Assembly: GCA_947472635.1 (NCBI GenBank)
Contig: CANJDY010000006.1
Coordinates: forward strand, 1-28,764
Reading direction: 5' to 3'
Source: Chitinophagaceae bacterium
GTDB taxonomy: Bacteria > Bacteroidota > Bacteroidia > Chitinophagales > Chitinophagaceae
Length of the DNA: 28,764 nt
Below, in pieces: positions 7,475-16,526 of the stretch. The first letter of the stretch is position 1. Each line of letters opens with the position of its first letter. The position numbers and the translations under genes were made by a program. The notes under the pieces are model-generated. The model made no database searches, was not told where the DNA came from, and saw nothing but the letters and a program-made list of their open reading frames with translations.

Positions 7475-8947
7475 TTACTTTATCCAACTTACCCCCACGT
7501 CTTTTTTACCGACTATTTTTTTAGGGTCAAAATGAGTAATTTCTTTTTCGGTGAGTTGAATGCCTTGTACTTTCAATCTTTTGTTGATAGCGGCTATTAC
7601 AGTTTTATCTACTTTTTGTGCAACATAACTAAAACCACCCTTCGACATGATTTCTTCTTTATTAAATTGTGAAAAACCCTTCAACTCAGTATTTCCATTA
7701 TTATACCGGTTATCTTTTAATACATACGTTGACAAGCTGTCTACGATCTCTATAGGATGCAGGTTTTTGCCTAAAGTATTGATAATGGTATTGCCTACCA
7801 GCAGTACATTCTTGGGAGCTACCAATGCCTTTCCTTTATTGACATTTCCAATCCCGAGTTTAATGGCGGGGCCTACAGAATGTACGATTGTATTGTAGGC
7901 TACAATTGCATTGTCGGCAGGAAAATAGCCGCTTACAGCAGAACCTTCTAAACCCGACATAATAGTAATTGGAGCCTTCATTCCTTTGTCGCCGCCCTCA
8001 AGGTTTTCTAGATAGTTATTGAAAACAGTATTGTTGGGATTGATCACCCGAAGGCCTGCACTTTCATTTCTTCCCGTTTTGCCATTCATGTAATTTCCAT
8101 ATACAAAACACTGCTGTCCATGGCGAATAACCATGCCGCCATCATTAGCTATAAAGGTGTTGAATCGGTAAATATTGTCCCAACTTTTACTACTAATCGC
8201 CTCCGCCTCCAGTCGTTCATCTTCAATATAATTATATTCGATAATATTAAAGCCATGCGAAAAAGAAGTGGTGCTAGTTCCAATCCTCATTTGCTCTCCT
8301 CCATTGCTGGAAAAAGTTCGGTAACCAAAATAATTATGGTGAATACGGTGATGCGTAGACGGAGCAACATCACTACCCGAAATATACCCTACACCCTGAA
8401 GGTATTCCACCACCAATGTTGGACCCTTATTTGACTTTCCAGTAAAATAGCAGTGATCCACTTCATTATACGTACCCACTAGATTGACATAGTAGTTATC
8501 CTTTCCACTTTCCTCTGTAAGTGAATAGTTGACTATTGCACAATTGGTAACCCTGCAATGATTGGCGAAACTGGAAGATTTAAAATCAATCACATTTTTC
8601 CCATTGTCTAGTGTACAGGCGCCTTCAAACAAAAACCCTTCGGCCTGCAAATAATTTCCGCCAATCAGTAACTGGGAGCCTCCGCTAAAGGAAACTTTTC
8701 CCGGTGTTTGAGCCCTCAAAATGATGGGATTTTGTGCCGTTCCGCTAGCCGACGGTCTAAAATCAATTTTTACATCTTGGTATTTTCCATCTTTCCATAT
8801 AATTACATCGCCGGCTTTAACAGTTTTGAGTGCTTCTTTTAATTCAACAGCATTACTCACAAAAATTTCTGCAGCATTTGCGGCAAGCCCCATCATAGCA
8901 ACAATTGCCATTAAAAAAAAGATTCTTTTAAATTTACTCACCTTCAT
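7475..8947 (-). CDS. Secreted PL6 polysaccharide lyase (alginate lyase / chondroitinase B family), compact form
   Basis: This 490-residue protein has a signal peptide ending ANA (about residue 25) and a right-handed parallel beta-helix typical of PL6. The catalytic Lys-Arg pair is visible as SSKSWDN (Lys254) and IRHGQQC (Arg275), nearly the same spacing and numbering as in chondroitinase B. RIHHNYFGYR and SSNGGEQMRIG carry the conserved acidic/metal-site region. PL6 enzymes cleave alginate (mostly MG or G blocks) or dermatan sulfate by beta-elimination at C5. It has a clear paralogue at 15045-16520 with the same C-terminal VGKKDVGVSW signature. It sits between two sulfatase genes, 62 bases after one. 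It lacks a sorting domain and is therefore probably periplasmic. Confidence 0.9.
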   Translation of the reverse strand: MKVSKFKRIFFLMAIVAMMGLAANAAEIFVSNAVELKEALKTVKAGDVIIWKDGKYQDVKIDFRPSASGTAQNPIILRAQTPGKVSFSGGSQLLIGGNYLQAEGFLFEGACTLDNGKNVIDFKSSSFANHCRVTNCAIVNYSLTEESGKDNYYVNLVGTYNEVDHCYFTGKSNKGPTLVVEYLQGVGYISGSDVAPSTHHRIHHNYFGYRTFSSNGGEQMRIGTSTTSFSHGFNIIEYNYIEDERLEAEAISSKSWDNIYRFNTFIANDGGMVIRHGQQCFVYGNYMNGKTGRNESAGLRVINPNNTVFNNYLENLEGGDKGMKAPITIMSGLEGSAVSGYFPADNAIVAYNTIVHSVGPAIKLGIGNVNKGKALVAPKNVLLVGNTIINTLGKNLHPIEIVDSLSTYVLKDNRYNNGNTELKGFSQFNKEEIMSKGGFSYVAQKVDKTVIAAINKRLKVQGIQLTEKEITHFDPKKIVGKKDVGVSWIK

Positions 8948-9009
8948 GGTTTATATATGCTTAATAAAACTGCCCCTTTTGTTATTTTTAAAATAAAAAA
9001 TGAAAGGAG

Positions 9010-10614
9010 CTAATCCGCCGAAGTTTTCCAATTGGTAGTATCCCCCTTGAATCTTGTCAGCGCTTCCATCTCTGATTGAATTCCTTTGTCACCCTGTTCT
9101 GTCATCCACCTTTTCAATTCAGAAAATAAATTATCTTGGATTTTTTGTAGGGGCTTTGTATTCGCCAAATTCTTTAACTCATAGCGATCATTTTTTACAT
9201 CGTATAATTCAAACTCAGGCCTGTTTCGATAAAGTTTTGCATGCTCATATTGCTCCGGATTACCCTTCGATTTTTCAAGCCAACCTTCATACAATTTGTT
9301 TCCTAATTTGGATACGGAACAATAAAATGGATCTGCAAAATTCAAGTTCCACAATAGTTTATACTCATGGTCCTGAATAGAGCGAACTGGATAATTATCA
9401 GAGCCATTTTTAATTCCTCTGGTAGTATGAATGCCATATACATACTTACGAATCTCAGTTCCTTTTCCATTGAGGGTAGCATAAAAACTTTTTCCATCAA
9501 GTGGCATGGTTTGCTCCTTATTGCCTCTCAATAAAGTAGGGTTTCCACCAGCAGCTTCATAGAGTGTTGGAACCACATCAATATATTGGGCAAGGATACC
9601 AGTTCTAGTTGAAGGCTTGATAACCTTTGGCCAGCGAGCAATGAAGGCCGCTTTTAATCCCATATTGTAACAAGTCCATTTACCAAATGGCAGTGAAGTT
9701 CCATGCTCACTGGTAAACAAAAATATCGTGTTATCCTTATTGTGATAGTTGTCTACCATTTTCATACAATCCCCCACTAGGCTATCCGCATAGGTGATTT
9801 CTGCATAATATTTCACTAAGCTCGATCTGGTTTCTTTTGTATCCACCATGTAAGGAGCAATCTTTAATTCATCGGCTTTGTATTGAGCAGGATTGCCTCT
9901 TGTCCAAGGACCATGTGGTTGATTGGTGGCAACAATCAATAAGTATGGCTTGGACTTGTCTTTATTAATCCATTTATCCGCATCGCCTAGGGAAATGTCA
10001 ACCCCCTCTCCATTATCGCTATTTCTTCCTCCCAAATATTCGAAAGGAAAGTTTGCCATCGGCGCATAATGTTGTTTGCCAATCAATGCCACACGGTAGC
10101 CTATTTTGGTGAAATGCTGCACAATGCTGATTATGTTTTGATATACTTGGGAATGATTAGGATAACTACCATTTTTCATAGGAAAAATTCCGGTGTATAA
10201 ACTTTGGCGTGTAGGGCCGCACATGGCGGTTGCATTGTTCATATTATCAAAACACATTCCTTCTTTGGCCAGTTTGGATAGGTTAGGGGTTTTAACATCC
10301 GGATTGCCATAAGGCTCACAATCAATGGAGGTCATATCATCCGCAATAAACAATAAAATATCAGGCTGCTTTTCAGTTCCCCTTTTTACAGGCGTTGTGG
10401 TTGTTTTGGCAGATTTATTTTGCGGCTGCTTTGTCTTAATCCCCTGGGCGATTTTTTTACCAATAACAGGAACGTCAATTTTTATAGTATTGAAATATGC
10501 TGAAGCAGTTTCTGAAGTCAACTTCCTTTTTTTCAATCCAACAGATGAAAACGAAGAAGCTATTGCTACGCCTAGACCTGCAGCAATAATCGATACAATT
10601 AAATTTCCTTTCAT
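9010..10614 (-). CDS. Exported S1 sulfatase, sulfamidase-like (S1_8-like), with N-terminal anchor and linker
   Basis: The 534-residue protein is an S1 sulfatase with ADD at 91-93 and the activation motif MCGPTRQSLYTG (Cys132). FTSEHGT provides the later metal/active-site block. The arrangement after the motif (FPMKNGSYPNHSQV, then GYRVALIGKQHYAP) resembles heparan N-sulfatase and related bacterial S1_8 enzymes that act on hexosamine sulfates. This subtype is inferred. The N-terminus is odd: one hydrophobic segment (about 5-25) and then a 60-residue Lys/Thr/Gln-rich linker before the catalytic domain starts near residue 84. No strong signal cleavage site is seen, so it may stay membrane-anchored facing the periplasm. 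It lies 37 bases after another sulfatase gene. Confidence 0.87.
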   Translation of the reverse strand: MKGNLIVSIIAAGLGVAIASSFSSVGLKKRKLTSETASAYFNTIKIDVPVIGKKIAQGIKTKQPQNKSAKTTTTPVKRGTEKQPDILLFIADDMTSIDCEPYGNPDVKTPNLSKLAKEGMCFDNMNNATAMCGPTRQSLYTGIFPMKNGSYPNHSQVYQNIISIVQHFTKIGYRVALIGKQHYAPMANFPFEYLGGRNSDNGEGVDISLGDADKWINKDKSKPYLLIVATNQPHGPWTRGNPAQYKADELKIAPYMVDTKETRSSLVKYYAEITYADSLVGDCMKMVDNYHNKDNTIFLFTSEHGTSLPFGKWTCYNMGLKAAFIARWPKVIKPSTRTGILAQYIDVVPTLYEAAGGNPTLLRGNKEQTMPLDGKSFYATLNGKGTEIRKYVYGIHTTRGIKNGSDNYPVRSIQDHEYKLLWNLNFADPFYCSVSKLGNKLYEGWLEKSKGNPEQYEHAKLYRNRPEFELYDVKNDRYELKNLANTKPLQKIQDNLFSELKRWMTEQGDKGIQSEMEALTRFKGDTTNWKTSAD

Positions 10615-10651
10615 AAATAAATTTTAATGCGTAAATATTTTTTTTATGGTT

Positions 10652-12421
10652 TTATTTTACTGGTTTTTTTTGATTGTTGTTGATCCATGGCCATGGTTTA
10701 GCCTTTGTTCGTAGGGCTTCCTTTTCCCATTTCAGTGACAACTCTTTAGTTATTTCAGGGTTCTGTACTGCAATATTTTTTGTCTCGGAAGGGTCGTTTT
10801 CTATATCGTACAATTCCCAGGAATTTTCGTCTTGGGCGGTAAAGAATTTATTGATACTGGTAGTAGACACCAATTTCCATTTACCTACGCGAATGGCCCG
10901 GTTTCCCTCATGTTCCCAAAAAATAAAGTCGCGCTGGATGGCATGGTTGGTAAATGCAGGTAGCAGACTTTTTCCTTCCATGGGTTGGATGGTATTTCCT
11001 TTATAGACTTTCGGATAATTGATATGAGCTATTTCTATACAGGTGGCCATGATATCAATTAAATGGGTAGGTTGTACACGAAGTTTTCCTTTGGCTAAAA
11101 TACCTTTTGGCCATTGCACGATGAGGGGGGAAGCTATTCCGCCTTCATGTGTCCAATGTTTGTAAAGTCGATAGGGTGTATTGCTCACGTTGGCCCATTC
11201 CATTCCATAAGAAGTAAAGGTATTGGCATCTCCAGGCATCACTCCTTTTCCGCTAATTACAAATCGACCATCACGGCTATAGAGTGGTTTCTTTCCCGAG
11301 AAAATTGAATCGACCGAAAAGGGCCGCAAAATTTTTTGCTCTTCGGTTAATATTGCTGGAGGGTTGTTGGAATCTAACGGTTCTGCACAACCGCCATTAT
11401 CCTGCATGTAAAAAATAATCGTGTTATCCAGTTCCCCTTTCTTTTCGAGAGCGGAAATTATTTTTCCGATTCCCTGGTCCATTATATCCACCATAGCTGC
11501 GTATACTTCCATTCTGCGAACCTGCCAAGCTTTCATCGGTTCATCTTTCCATTCGGGAATGGAAACACCCCTTTCAGTCAATATACATTGTTTGCTGATG
11601 ATGCCGAGTTTTTTCAATTTATTGAATCGTTGCCTGCGGATAGAATCCCATCCAACATCATAGTGTCCCTTGTATTTTTGAATTTCATTTTCCGGAGCCT
11701 GTAACGGCCAATGGGCTGCGGTATAGGCAATGTAAAAGAAAAAGGGTTGTTGCTTCGGATTTTCCCGGATGAATTGTACAGCACTGTCAGTAATGGCATG
11801 GGTATAATAAAAATTATTGCCGGGTGGGATAAAAGTATTGTTGCTGAGCAAAGCTCCAGGATCATAATAACTACCCCCGCCAGTGAGGGTTCCAAAAAAA
11901 CGCTGAAAGCCCCGTTGGCAAGGCCAATTGCTAATGTCTCCCTTTTTATCCATGTTTTTGGACAGATGCCATTTGCCAGTCATGTAAGTTGCGTAGCCTG
12001 CTTGTTGAAATACTTCGGCCATGGTTACTGCATTTTTACTCAGGTCATCTAAGTAGCCGGGCTGGGTAAAATTTTCTGTTGCCAAATGCCCCATACCTGC
12101 CTGGTGAGGATACAATCCTGTAAGCAAGGATGCCCTCGAGGGACTGCACCTAGCCGTATTATAAAAATGAGTGAAGCTCAATCCGTTTTTAGCCAATCGG
12201 TCAATGTTAGGGGTTCTGATTTCAGATCCAAAACAACCTACATCAGAATAGCCCATATCATCCGTTAGAATGACAACCACATTGGGTTTTTTGACGGGAG
12301 ATTTTTGAGCGGTAGCTGTTAAAGAAAACAAAGCAATGGTCATCAGCCATGAAGGCAGGAATGAATTGCCAAAAATTCTTTTAGCACCAGGGGTAAAGAT
12401 TTGATCCAATGAAAATGTCAT
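10652..12421 (-). CDS. Exported S1 sulfatase, arylsulfatase A-like (S1_4-like)
   Basis: This 589-residue enzyme is the most arylsulfatase-like of the set. It shows TDDMGYSD at 53-60 and the textbook activation motif RCSPSRASLLTGLYPHQAG (Cys92), GKWHL shortly after, and YMQDNGG as the second metal block. It hydrolyses sulfate esters after Cys-to-formylglycine conversion, and the specificity is not readable. The N-terminus is 39 residues long before the AQK cleavage region. An internal Met27 (MTIALFSLTATAQ) could be the true start and would give a shorter, cleaner signal peptide. The gene follows the cupin gene by 7 bases and precedes the next sulfatase by 37, so the three are likely co-transcribed. 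Confidence 0.88.
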   Translation of the reverse strand: MTFSLDQIFTPGAKRIFGNSFLPSWLMTIALFSLTATAQKSPVKKPNVVVILTDDMGYSDVGCFGSEIRTPNIDRLAKNGLSFTHFYNTARCSPSRASLLTGLYPHQAGMGHLATENFTQPGYLDDLSKNAVTMAEVFQQAGYATYMTGKWHLSKNMDKKGDISNWPCQRGFQRFFGTLTGGGSYYDPGALLSNNTFIPPGNNFYYTHAITDSAVQFIRENPKQQPFFFYIAYTAAHWPLQAPENEIQKYKGHYDVGWDSIRRQRFNKLKKLGIISKQCILTERGVSIPEWKDEPMKAWQVRRMEVYAAMVDIMDQGIGKIISALEKKGELDNTIIFYMQDNGGCAEPLDSNNPPAILTEEQKILRPFSVDSIFSGKKPLYSRDGRFVISGKGVMPGDANTFTSYGMEWANVSNTPYRLYKHWTHEGGIASPLIVQWPKGILAKGKLRVQPTHLIDIMATCIEIAHINYPKVYKGNTIQPMEGKSLLPAFTNHAIQRDFIFWEHEGNRAIRVGKWKLVSTTSINKFFTAQDENSWELYDIENDPSETKNIAVQNPEITKELSLKWEKEALRTKAKPWPWINNNQKKPVK

Positions 12422-12428
12422 AATTTTC

Positions 12429-13112
12429 TTATAAATTATTTTGCTGTACTTTAAACTCTATCACTATATTAAACAATGGTATTTTGCTGAGATTGCGCAC
12501 CACATGCTCCATTGGCTCAGCAAATTTCACCGTGTTAGGCACTTGTATTCCACCACCCGGGGTACCCTTTTCAAAATACCTTGGATCGGTCAACTGAACA
12601 TTGTTGAGCCGGACAACTACCCGTTGAGCATGGCTATGCAATTCGCGGGTGTCACCAGCTGCCAGCCTTTCTTCGAATACTCGAAACTGTTGGTTCTCAT
12701 AAACTACCTTGTTCTTAAAGGGTTCGATCCATTTTTCAGGACCCTTCACCTGCGGATGATTTGTTTTGAAGGCTACTTCAAAAAACTCTCCCGTAGGGGT
12801 AGCATACGATTCGTCAGAAAGAAAAACGGCAATTTCTCCCCGGTTAAGTCTTATTTTTCCTCTGCTACTTTTTATTTTCACTTTATTCAAGGCAACAATC
12901 ACCCTGGTTTCATAATTAACCGTATGTGCTGCCGTACAACCTGTACCATTGCGCCAAACCCTTACATAGTCATTTTGCAAAGCAATAGAATCTGAAGGGT
13001 CGGCCACCGTTGGTCCTAAAGCCGGATGCATTAAAAAACCCATCGGCTCAATGGCAAGTGAATGCTTTACAACCAATAAAGAGATTAAAAATAAACCGAA
13101 AAAATGCTTCAT
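12429..13112 (-). CDS. Secreted double-cupin protein of unknown function
   Basis: The 227-residue protein has a signal peptide (about residues 1-20, ending SLA) and two tandem cupin-like beta repeats. Each has the pattern NDYVRVWRNG / NQQFRVFEER, then a His-containing segment (AAHTVNYETRVIVAL near residue 60; RELHSHAQRVVVRL near residue 157), then VKIKSSRG / VQLTDPR. The second repeat keeps an HSH metal-type motif, while the first has only one His and may be structural. Cupins can be isomerases, lyases or binding proteins. No specific function is recognised. Its position between a DUF1961 gene and a sulfatase gene, with 47- and 7-base gaps, suggests it acts in the periplasm on products of this locus. 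Confidence 0.75.
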   Translation of the reverse strand: MKHFFGLFLISLLVVKHSLAIEPMGFLMHPALGPTVADPSDSIALQNDYVRVWRNGTGCTAAHTVNYETRVIVALNKVKIKSSRGKIRLNRGEIAVFLSDESYATPTGEFFEVAFKTNHPQVKGPEKWIEPFKNKVVYENQQFRVFEERLAAGDTRELHSHAQRVVVRLNNVQLTDPRYFEKGTPGGGIQVPNTVKFAEPMEHVVRNLSKIPLFNIVIEFKVQQNNL

Positions 13113-13159
13113 ACCCTATTACTGTTTAGTCCACTAAAAATCAACATCCAACCAGTTGG

Positions 13160-13879
13160 TTATTGTGAAATACATTCCCACACTTTAAAATTCCTGTAAG
13201 CAAAATGCGTCCATTGCATTTGCCTAAATCCTATTTTTCCGCCTTCCAAAATTTTTCCATATTGTATGCCATCATCTGTCCAGTCGATTACTTTTCTATC
13301 ATCGATATACAGTTGAATTTTTCCTTCCTGCTTAATCAGTTTCACTTTGTGAACAGCTGTAGAAGTAACTGGAATACCAATTTCCCCTGTCTGCACCAAA
13401 TTGAATCCTTTATTTTTTCTCAGGTTGGCCGTCTCTCTATTGGGATTATCCTTGCCATTGGCATAATAGGAAATATGATAATCATTCATTGCGCCTTTAG
13501 TATAATCAGTAAAAACGCCGGTAGTTCTTTTAGGTAAGGAAGGGTCAAAAATACTCTCGCCTTTCAAGCCCTTGGCTGCAAAAAAAACGATACACAATCC
13601 GGCGTCAATTTCCTGATCCTGGGCTTCCCACTCGGCAATAATATTTTTCGGAAAATCCGTTGGACACCAAAATACATGGTGGCCAGCCTCCTCTGGTGAG
13701 TACATATGCAGCCAACCATTTTTACACTCCGCTTTTCCAGGGCCTTCCATTATCCAGTCAGCTATTTTTTCTTGGCTTGATAATTTATTGTCGTATAAAA
13801 TTTTTCCTTTAGTGAATGGCTGCGCCACCCCACTCAATGAGATTAATAATGACAAGGCAATGAAAACACTTTTAATCAT
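13160..13879 (-). CDS. Secreted DUF1961 (YesU-like) protein
   Basis: This 239-residue protein has a signal peptide ending GVAQ (about residue 19) and a single concanavalin A-like beta-sandwich domain of the DUF1961/YesU family. Recognisable segments are WIMEGPGKAECKNGWLHM, HHVFWCPTDFP, IIAEWEAQDQ, the DYTKGAMNDYHISYYANG block and IQLYIDDRKVIDW near the C-terminus. B. subtilis YesU comes from a pectin-degradation locus, and relatives are common in polysaccharide loci, but the activity is unproven. Carbohydrate binding or a weak lyase/hydrolase role is plausible. It lies 19 bases after the FGE gene. Confidence 0.8.
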   Translation of the reverse strand: MIKSVFIALSLLISLSGVAQPFTKGKILYDNKLSSQEKIADWIMEGPGKAECKNGWLHMYSPEEAGHHVFWCPTDFPKNIIAEWEAQDQEIDAGLCIVFFAAKGLKGESIFDPSLPKRTTGVFTDYTKGAMNDYHISYYANGKDNPNRETANLRKNKGFNLVQTGEIGIPVTSTAVHKVKLIKQEGKIQLYIDDRKVIDWTDDGIQYGKILEGGKIGFRQMQWTHFAYRNFKVWECISQ

Positions 13880-13898
13880 ACTGCTTCAATTTAAAAAA

Positions 13899-15035
13899 TT
13901 ATTTATTTGCAACGCATCTAAAGCCTAAATGTTCCATTCCTGAATCGGCCGAGCTCTTCATTCTGGCAGCTACCCTATAGCCACTACAATAGGATTCATT
14001 GCACAGAAACGAACCACCTCGCATCACCCTTTTTGCAACCAATGGCTCATCTGGATCGTAACTTTTTATGGGACCTTTTGGATGAATAGCCAGTTTTACC
14101 TTTTCAAAGGTGGAATAATATTGATTGTTATAAAGATCCGCACACCATTCCCAAACGTTGCCAGCCATATCATACAATCCATAACCATTAGGGGCAAACG
14201 ATTTTACAGGAGCTGCTCCATAAAAGCCGTCTTTGCTATCATTTTTAGAAGGAAAACTTCCCTGCCAGTAATTACAATGAGCCGACCCTGAATCAACGTT
14301 TTCATTTCCCCAGGTATAAATATTTTTATTCATCCCACCTCTTGCTGCAAATTCCCATTCGGCTTCTGTTGGCAAACGCTTACCGGCCCATTTGCAATAA
14401 GCACTTGCATCATCCCAGCTTACATGAACAACTGGTTGCAAGCCTTTATTGTTAATATCGCTTCCTTCACCTTTTGGATGTTTCCAATCGGCACCATGTG
14501 TCCATTGCCACCATTGGCTATAATCCTGCAGGTCAACCGCGGCTGGTGTTGGTACAAAAACCAAGGAGGCAGCTTTGAGCACTTCAGGTGAAGGCCTTGG
14601 CGTTCCGGCTGCTAACTGTTTTTTTAAATCTTCCCATTGAATGTCTTTTTCTGCTGTAGTGATATAGCCTGTAGCTTTTACAAAAGCAGCAAATTGATCA
14701 TTGGTAACTTCTGTAATGTCTATAAAAAAACCATTTAGTTGGACTGCATGTTTGGGGTACTCATCTTGACGACCCTGCTCATTATCTGCCCCCATCATAA
14801 AAGTTCCTCCTTTAATCCATACCATACCTGCATGGATGCTCGTCGGCAACTTGGCTCCCACAGCTAGGGCTGATGGATTGGCAATTGTAACAGCCCCAAA
14901 CCGCTTCGGAATGGCACTAGTACAACAAGTTTTTACTTCCGCTTTTTTCTTAATCACTGGAATGGTTTGAGCATTTATACAATGGCAAATAACCAGTAAA
15001 AACAAACAGTTGATATTTTTAGAATAGATTTTCAT
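13899..15035 (-). CDS. Exported formylglycine-generating enzyme (sulfatase-modifying factor)
   Basis: This 378-residue FGE-sulfatase-domain protein oxidises the Cys of sulfatase C-X-P-X-R motifs to formylglycine with O2. The active-site cysteines are intact: the C-terminal RGGSFLCNESYC has Cys345 and Cys350, with the same spacing as human SUMF1. Other family blocks are MVWIKGGTFMMG (71-82), VSWDDASAYCKWAGKRLPTE (205-224) and GNVWEWCADLY (292-302). It opens with a signal peptide (residues 1-22, CINAQ), so it should work in the periplasm on exported sulfatases. A vicinal cysteine pair follows at 37-38. Its place among seven sulfatase genes, all Cys-type, makes them the likely clients. Requiring oxygen, it points to an aerobic host; anaerobic Bacteroides use radical-SAM anSME instead. 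Confidence 0.92.
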   Translation of the reverse strand: MKIYSKNINCLFLLVICHCINAQTIPVIKKKAEVKTCCTSAIPKRFGAVTIANPSALAVGAKLPTSIHAGMVWIKGGTFMMGADNEQGRQDEYPKHAVQLNGFFIDITEVTNDQFAAFVKATGYITTAEKDIQWEDLKKQLAAGTPRPSPEVLKAASLVFVPTPAAVDLQDYSQWWQWTHGADWKHPKGEGSDINNKGLQPVVHVSWDDASAYCKWAGKRLPTEAEWEFAARGGMNKNIYTWGNENVDSGSAHCNYWQGSFPSKNDSKDGFYGAAPVKSFAPNGYGLYDMAGNVWEWCADLYNNQYYSTFEKVKLAIHPKGPIKSYDPDEPLVAKRVMRGGSFLCNESYCSGYRVAARMKSSADSGMEHLGFRCVANK

Positions 15036-15044
15036 GTATTAAAG

Positions 15045-16520
15045 TTATTTCATCCAACTAACACCCACTTCTTTTTTTCCAACAATCCATTGGGGGTCAA
15101 ATTCCATCATTTCCTTTTCAGAAAGTTTGATATGATGAATCGCCAACCGTTGATTGATTGCATCCATGATCGGCTGGTCAATCACCTGCTTGTAATAGCT
15201 AAACCCATGCTTGCTGGAAATGGCATCCGATTTTACTAACAAGAACCCTTTTTCCGCAGATCTTCCATTGGTAAATACATTGCCCCTTGAAGAGTAGGTC
15301 GAATTTTCATTCACCACTACAAATGGGTCTGTATTGCTACCCAATGTATTGACCAATACATTGCCTACAAAGGCAACATTTTTAGGCGCAACAAATGGTT
15401 TGCCCTTGCTAATATTTCCCACACCGATGGCAATCATTGGTCCCAAAGAATTAACTACGGTATTGTACGCAACGATTGCATTGTCTGCCGCATGGTACTC
15501 ATTGATCCCTGCACCTTCCAGTCCGGCCATGACTACTATCGGAGACTTCAGGGCCTTTCCCCCTCCCTCCAAATTTTCGAGATAATTATTGAAAACAGTA
15601 TTGTTAAAATTCACCACCCTCAATCCACCGCTTTCATTCCTTCCCGATTTTCCATTGATATAATTTCCATAGGCGAAACAATCCCTTCCATTCCTTAACA
15701 CCAATGAACCATCATTTCCTACTAGCGTGTTGAAACGATAGATATTATTACAACTTTTATTACTGATTACTTCCCCTTCATTGCGTTCATCTTCAAAATA
15801 ATTATACTCCACGATATTAAATCCATGGGTATTAGAACCACCGCTAACACCTACCCTTAATTGTTCTCCGCCATTACTCGAAAATGTTCTGTAACCAAAA
15901 TAATTATGGTGTACATGGTGATAGGTTGAGGGAGAATTGTCTGTTCCCTTTTCTGTTTTTTTATCAAATGCATAATTCACTACTACTGTTGGACCTTTGT
16001 TGGTTTTGCCGGTAAAATAGCAATGGTCAATTTCATTGTACGTTCCTTCCAATGCGATATAATTATTATCAACGCCACTTTCCTCCGTTCGCGTATAATT
16101 TACAATCGCACAATTGGTAACTCTGCAGTGACTTGCATCCTCACCTGCTTTGGTCTGTGGACCTAATTTAATAGCACTCTCCTTTTCACCTAGTGTAGAA
16201 GCTCCGTCAAACAAAAAACCTTCTACTTGCAAAAAATTTCCACTCAAAAATATTTGTGAACTACCTGTCAATACAACCTTTCCGGGAGTTTGCGCTTTCA
16301 ATACAATGGGCTTACCTTCCTTACCATTTTGTTTTGGCTGAAAACTAATGACCAGGTCTTTATAATTTCCCTCTTTCCAAATAATCACGTCTCCCGCCTT
16401 AACTTTAGATAATGCAGCATTGAATTCACTCACACTACCAACCGGATAATCGGTTGCGAATGCCTTGCTGCAAAAAGCAGGCAATACAAATAATCCAATT
16501 AGTACAAAAATGCTTTTCAT
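15045..16520 (-). CDS. Secreted PL6 polysaccharide lyase, compact form, second copy
   Basis: This 491-residue paralogue of the lyase at 7475-8947 is nearly the same length and collinear throughout. The signal peptide ends AFA (about residue 22). The beta-helix carries the catalytic pair Lys255 (SNKSCNN) and Arg276 (LRNGRDC), plus HHVHHNYFGYR and SSNGGEQLRVG. It ends VGKKEVGVSWMK, like its sister. The catalytic segment of this copy (EVISNKSCNNIYR) is closer to the classic PL6 signature than that of the sister (EAISSKSWDN). It lies 6 bases after an iduronate-sulfatase-like gene and 9 bases before the FGE gene. Alginate, dermatan or a related uronate polymer are the candidate substrates. Confidence 0.9.
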   Translation of the reverse strand: MKSIFVLIGLFVLPAFCSKAFATDYPVGSVSEFNAALSKVKAGDVIIWKEGNYKDLVISFQPKQNGKEGKPIVLKAQTPGKVVLTGSSQIFLSGNFLQVEGFLFDGASTLGEKESAIKLGPQTKAGEDASHCRVTNCAIVNYTRTEESGVDNNYIALEGTYNEIDHCYFTGKTNKGPTVVVNYAFDKKTEKGTDNSPSTYHHVHHNYFGYRTFSSNGGEQLRVGVSGGSNTHGFNIVEYNYFEDERNEGEVISNKSCNNIYRFNTLVGNDGSLVLRNGRDCFAYGNYINGKSGRNESGGLRVVNFNNTVFNNYLENLEGGGKALKSPIVVMAGLEGAGINEYHAADNAIVAYNTVVNSLGPMIAIGVGNISKGKPFVAPKNVAFVGNVLVNTLGSNTDPFVVVNENSTYSSRGNVFTNGRSAEKGFLLVKSDAISSKHGFSYYKQVIDQPIMDAINQRLAIHHIKLSEKEMMEFDPQWIVGKKEVGVSWMK

Positions 16521-16526
16521 CCTTCC

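Noticed and set aside
7440..7487. TTG-initiated extension of the sulfatase at 6033
   Set aside because: It overlaps the upstream PL6 stop and adds a hydrophilic stretch before the signal peptide; ATG 7439 is a better start. The same reasoning removes the extensions at 19794-19835 and 24416-24487.
12441..12995. Plus-strand 184-codon open frame
   Set aside because: It is fully antisense to the double-cupin gene, whose signal peptide and repeated domain are convincing; the plus frame looks like a shadow.
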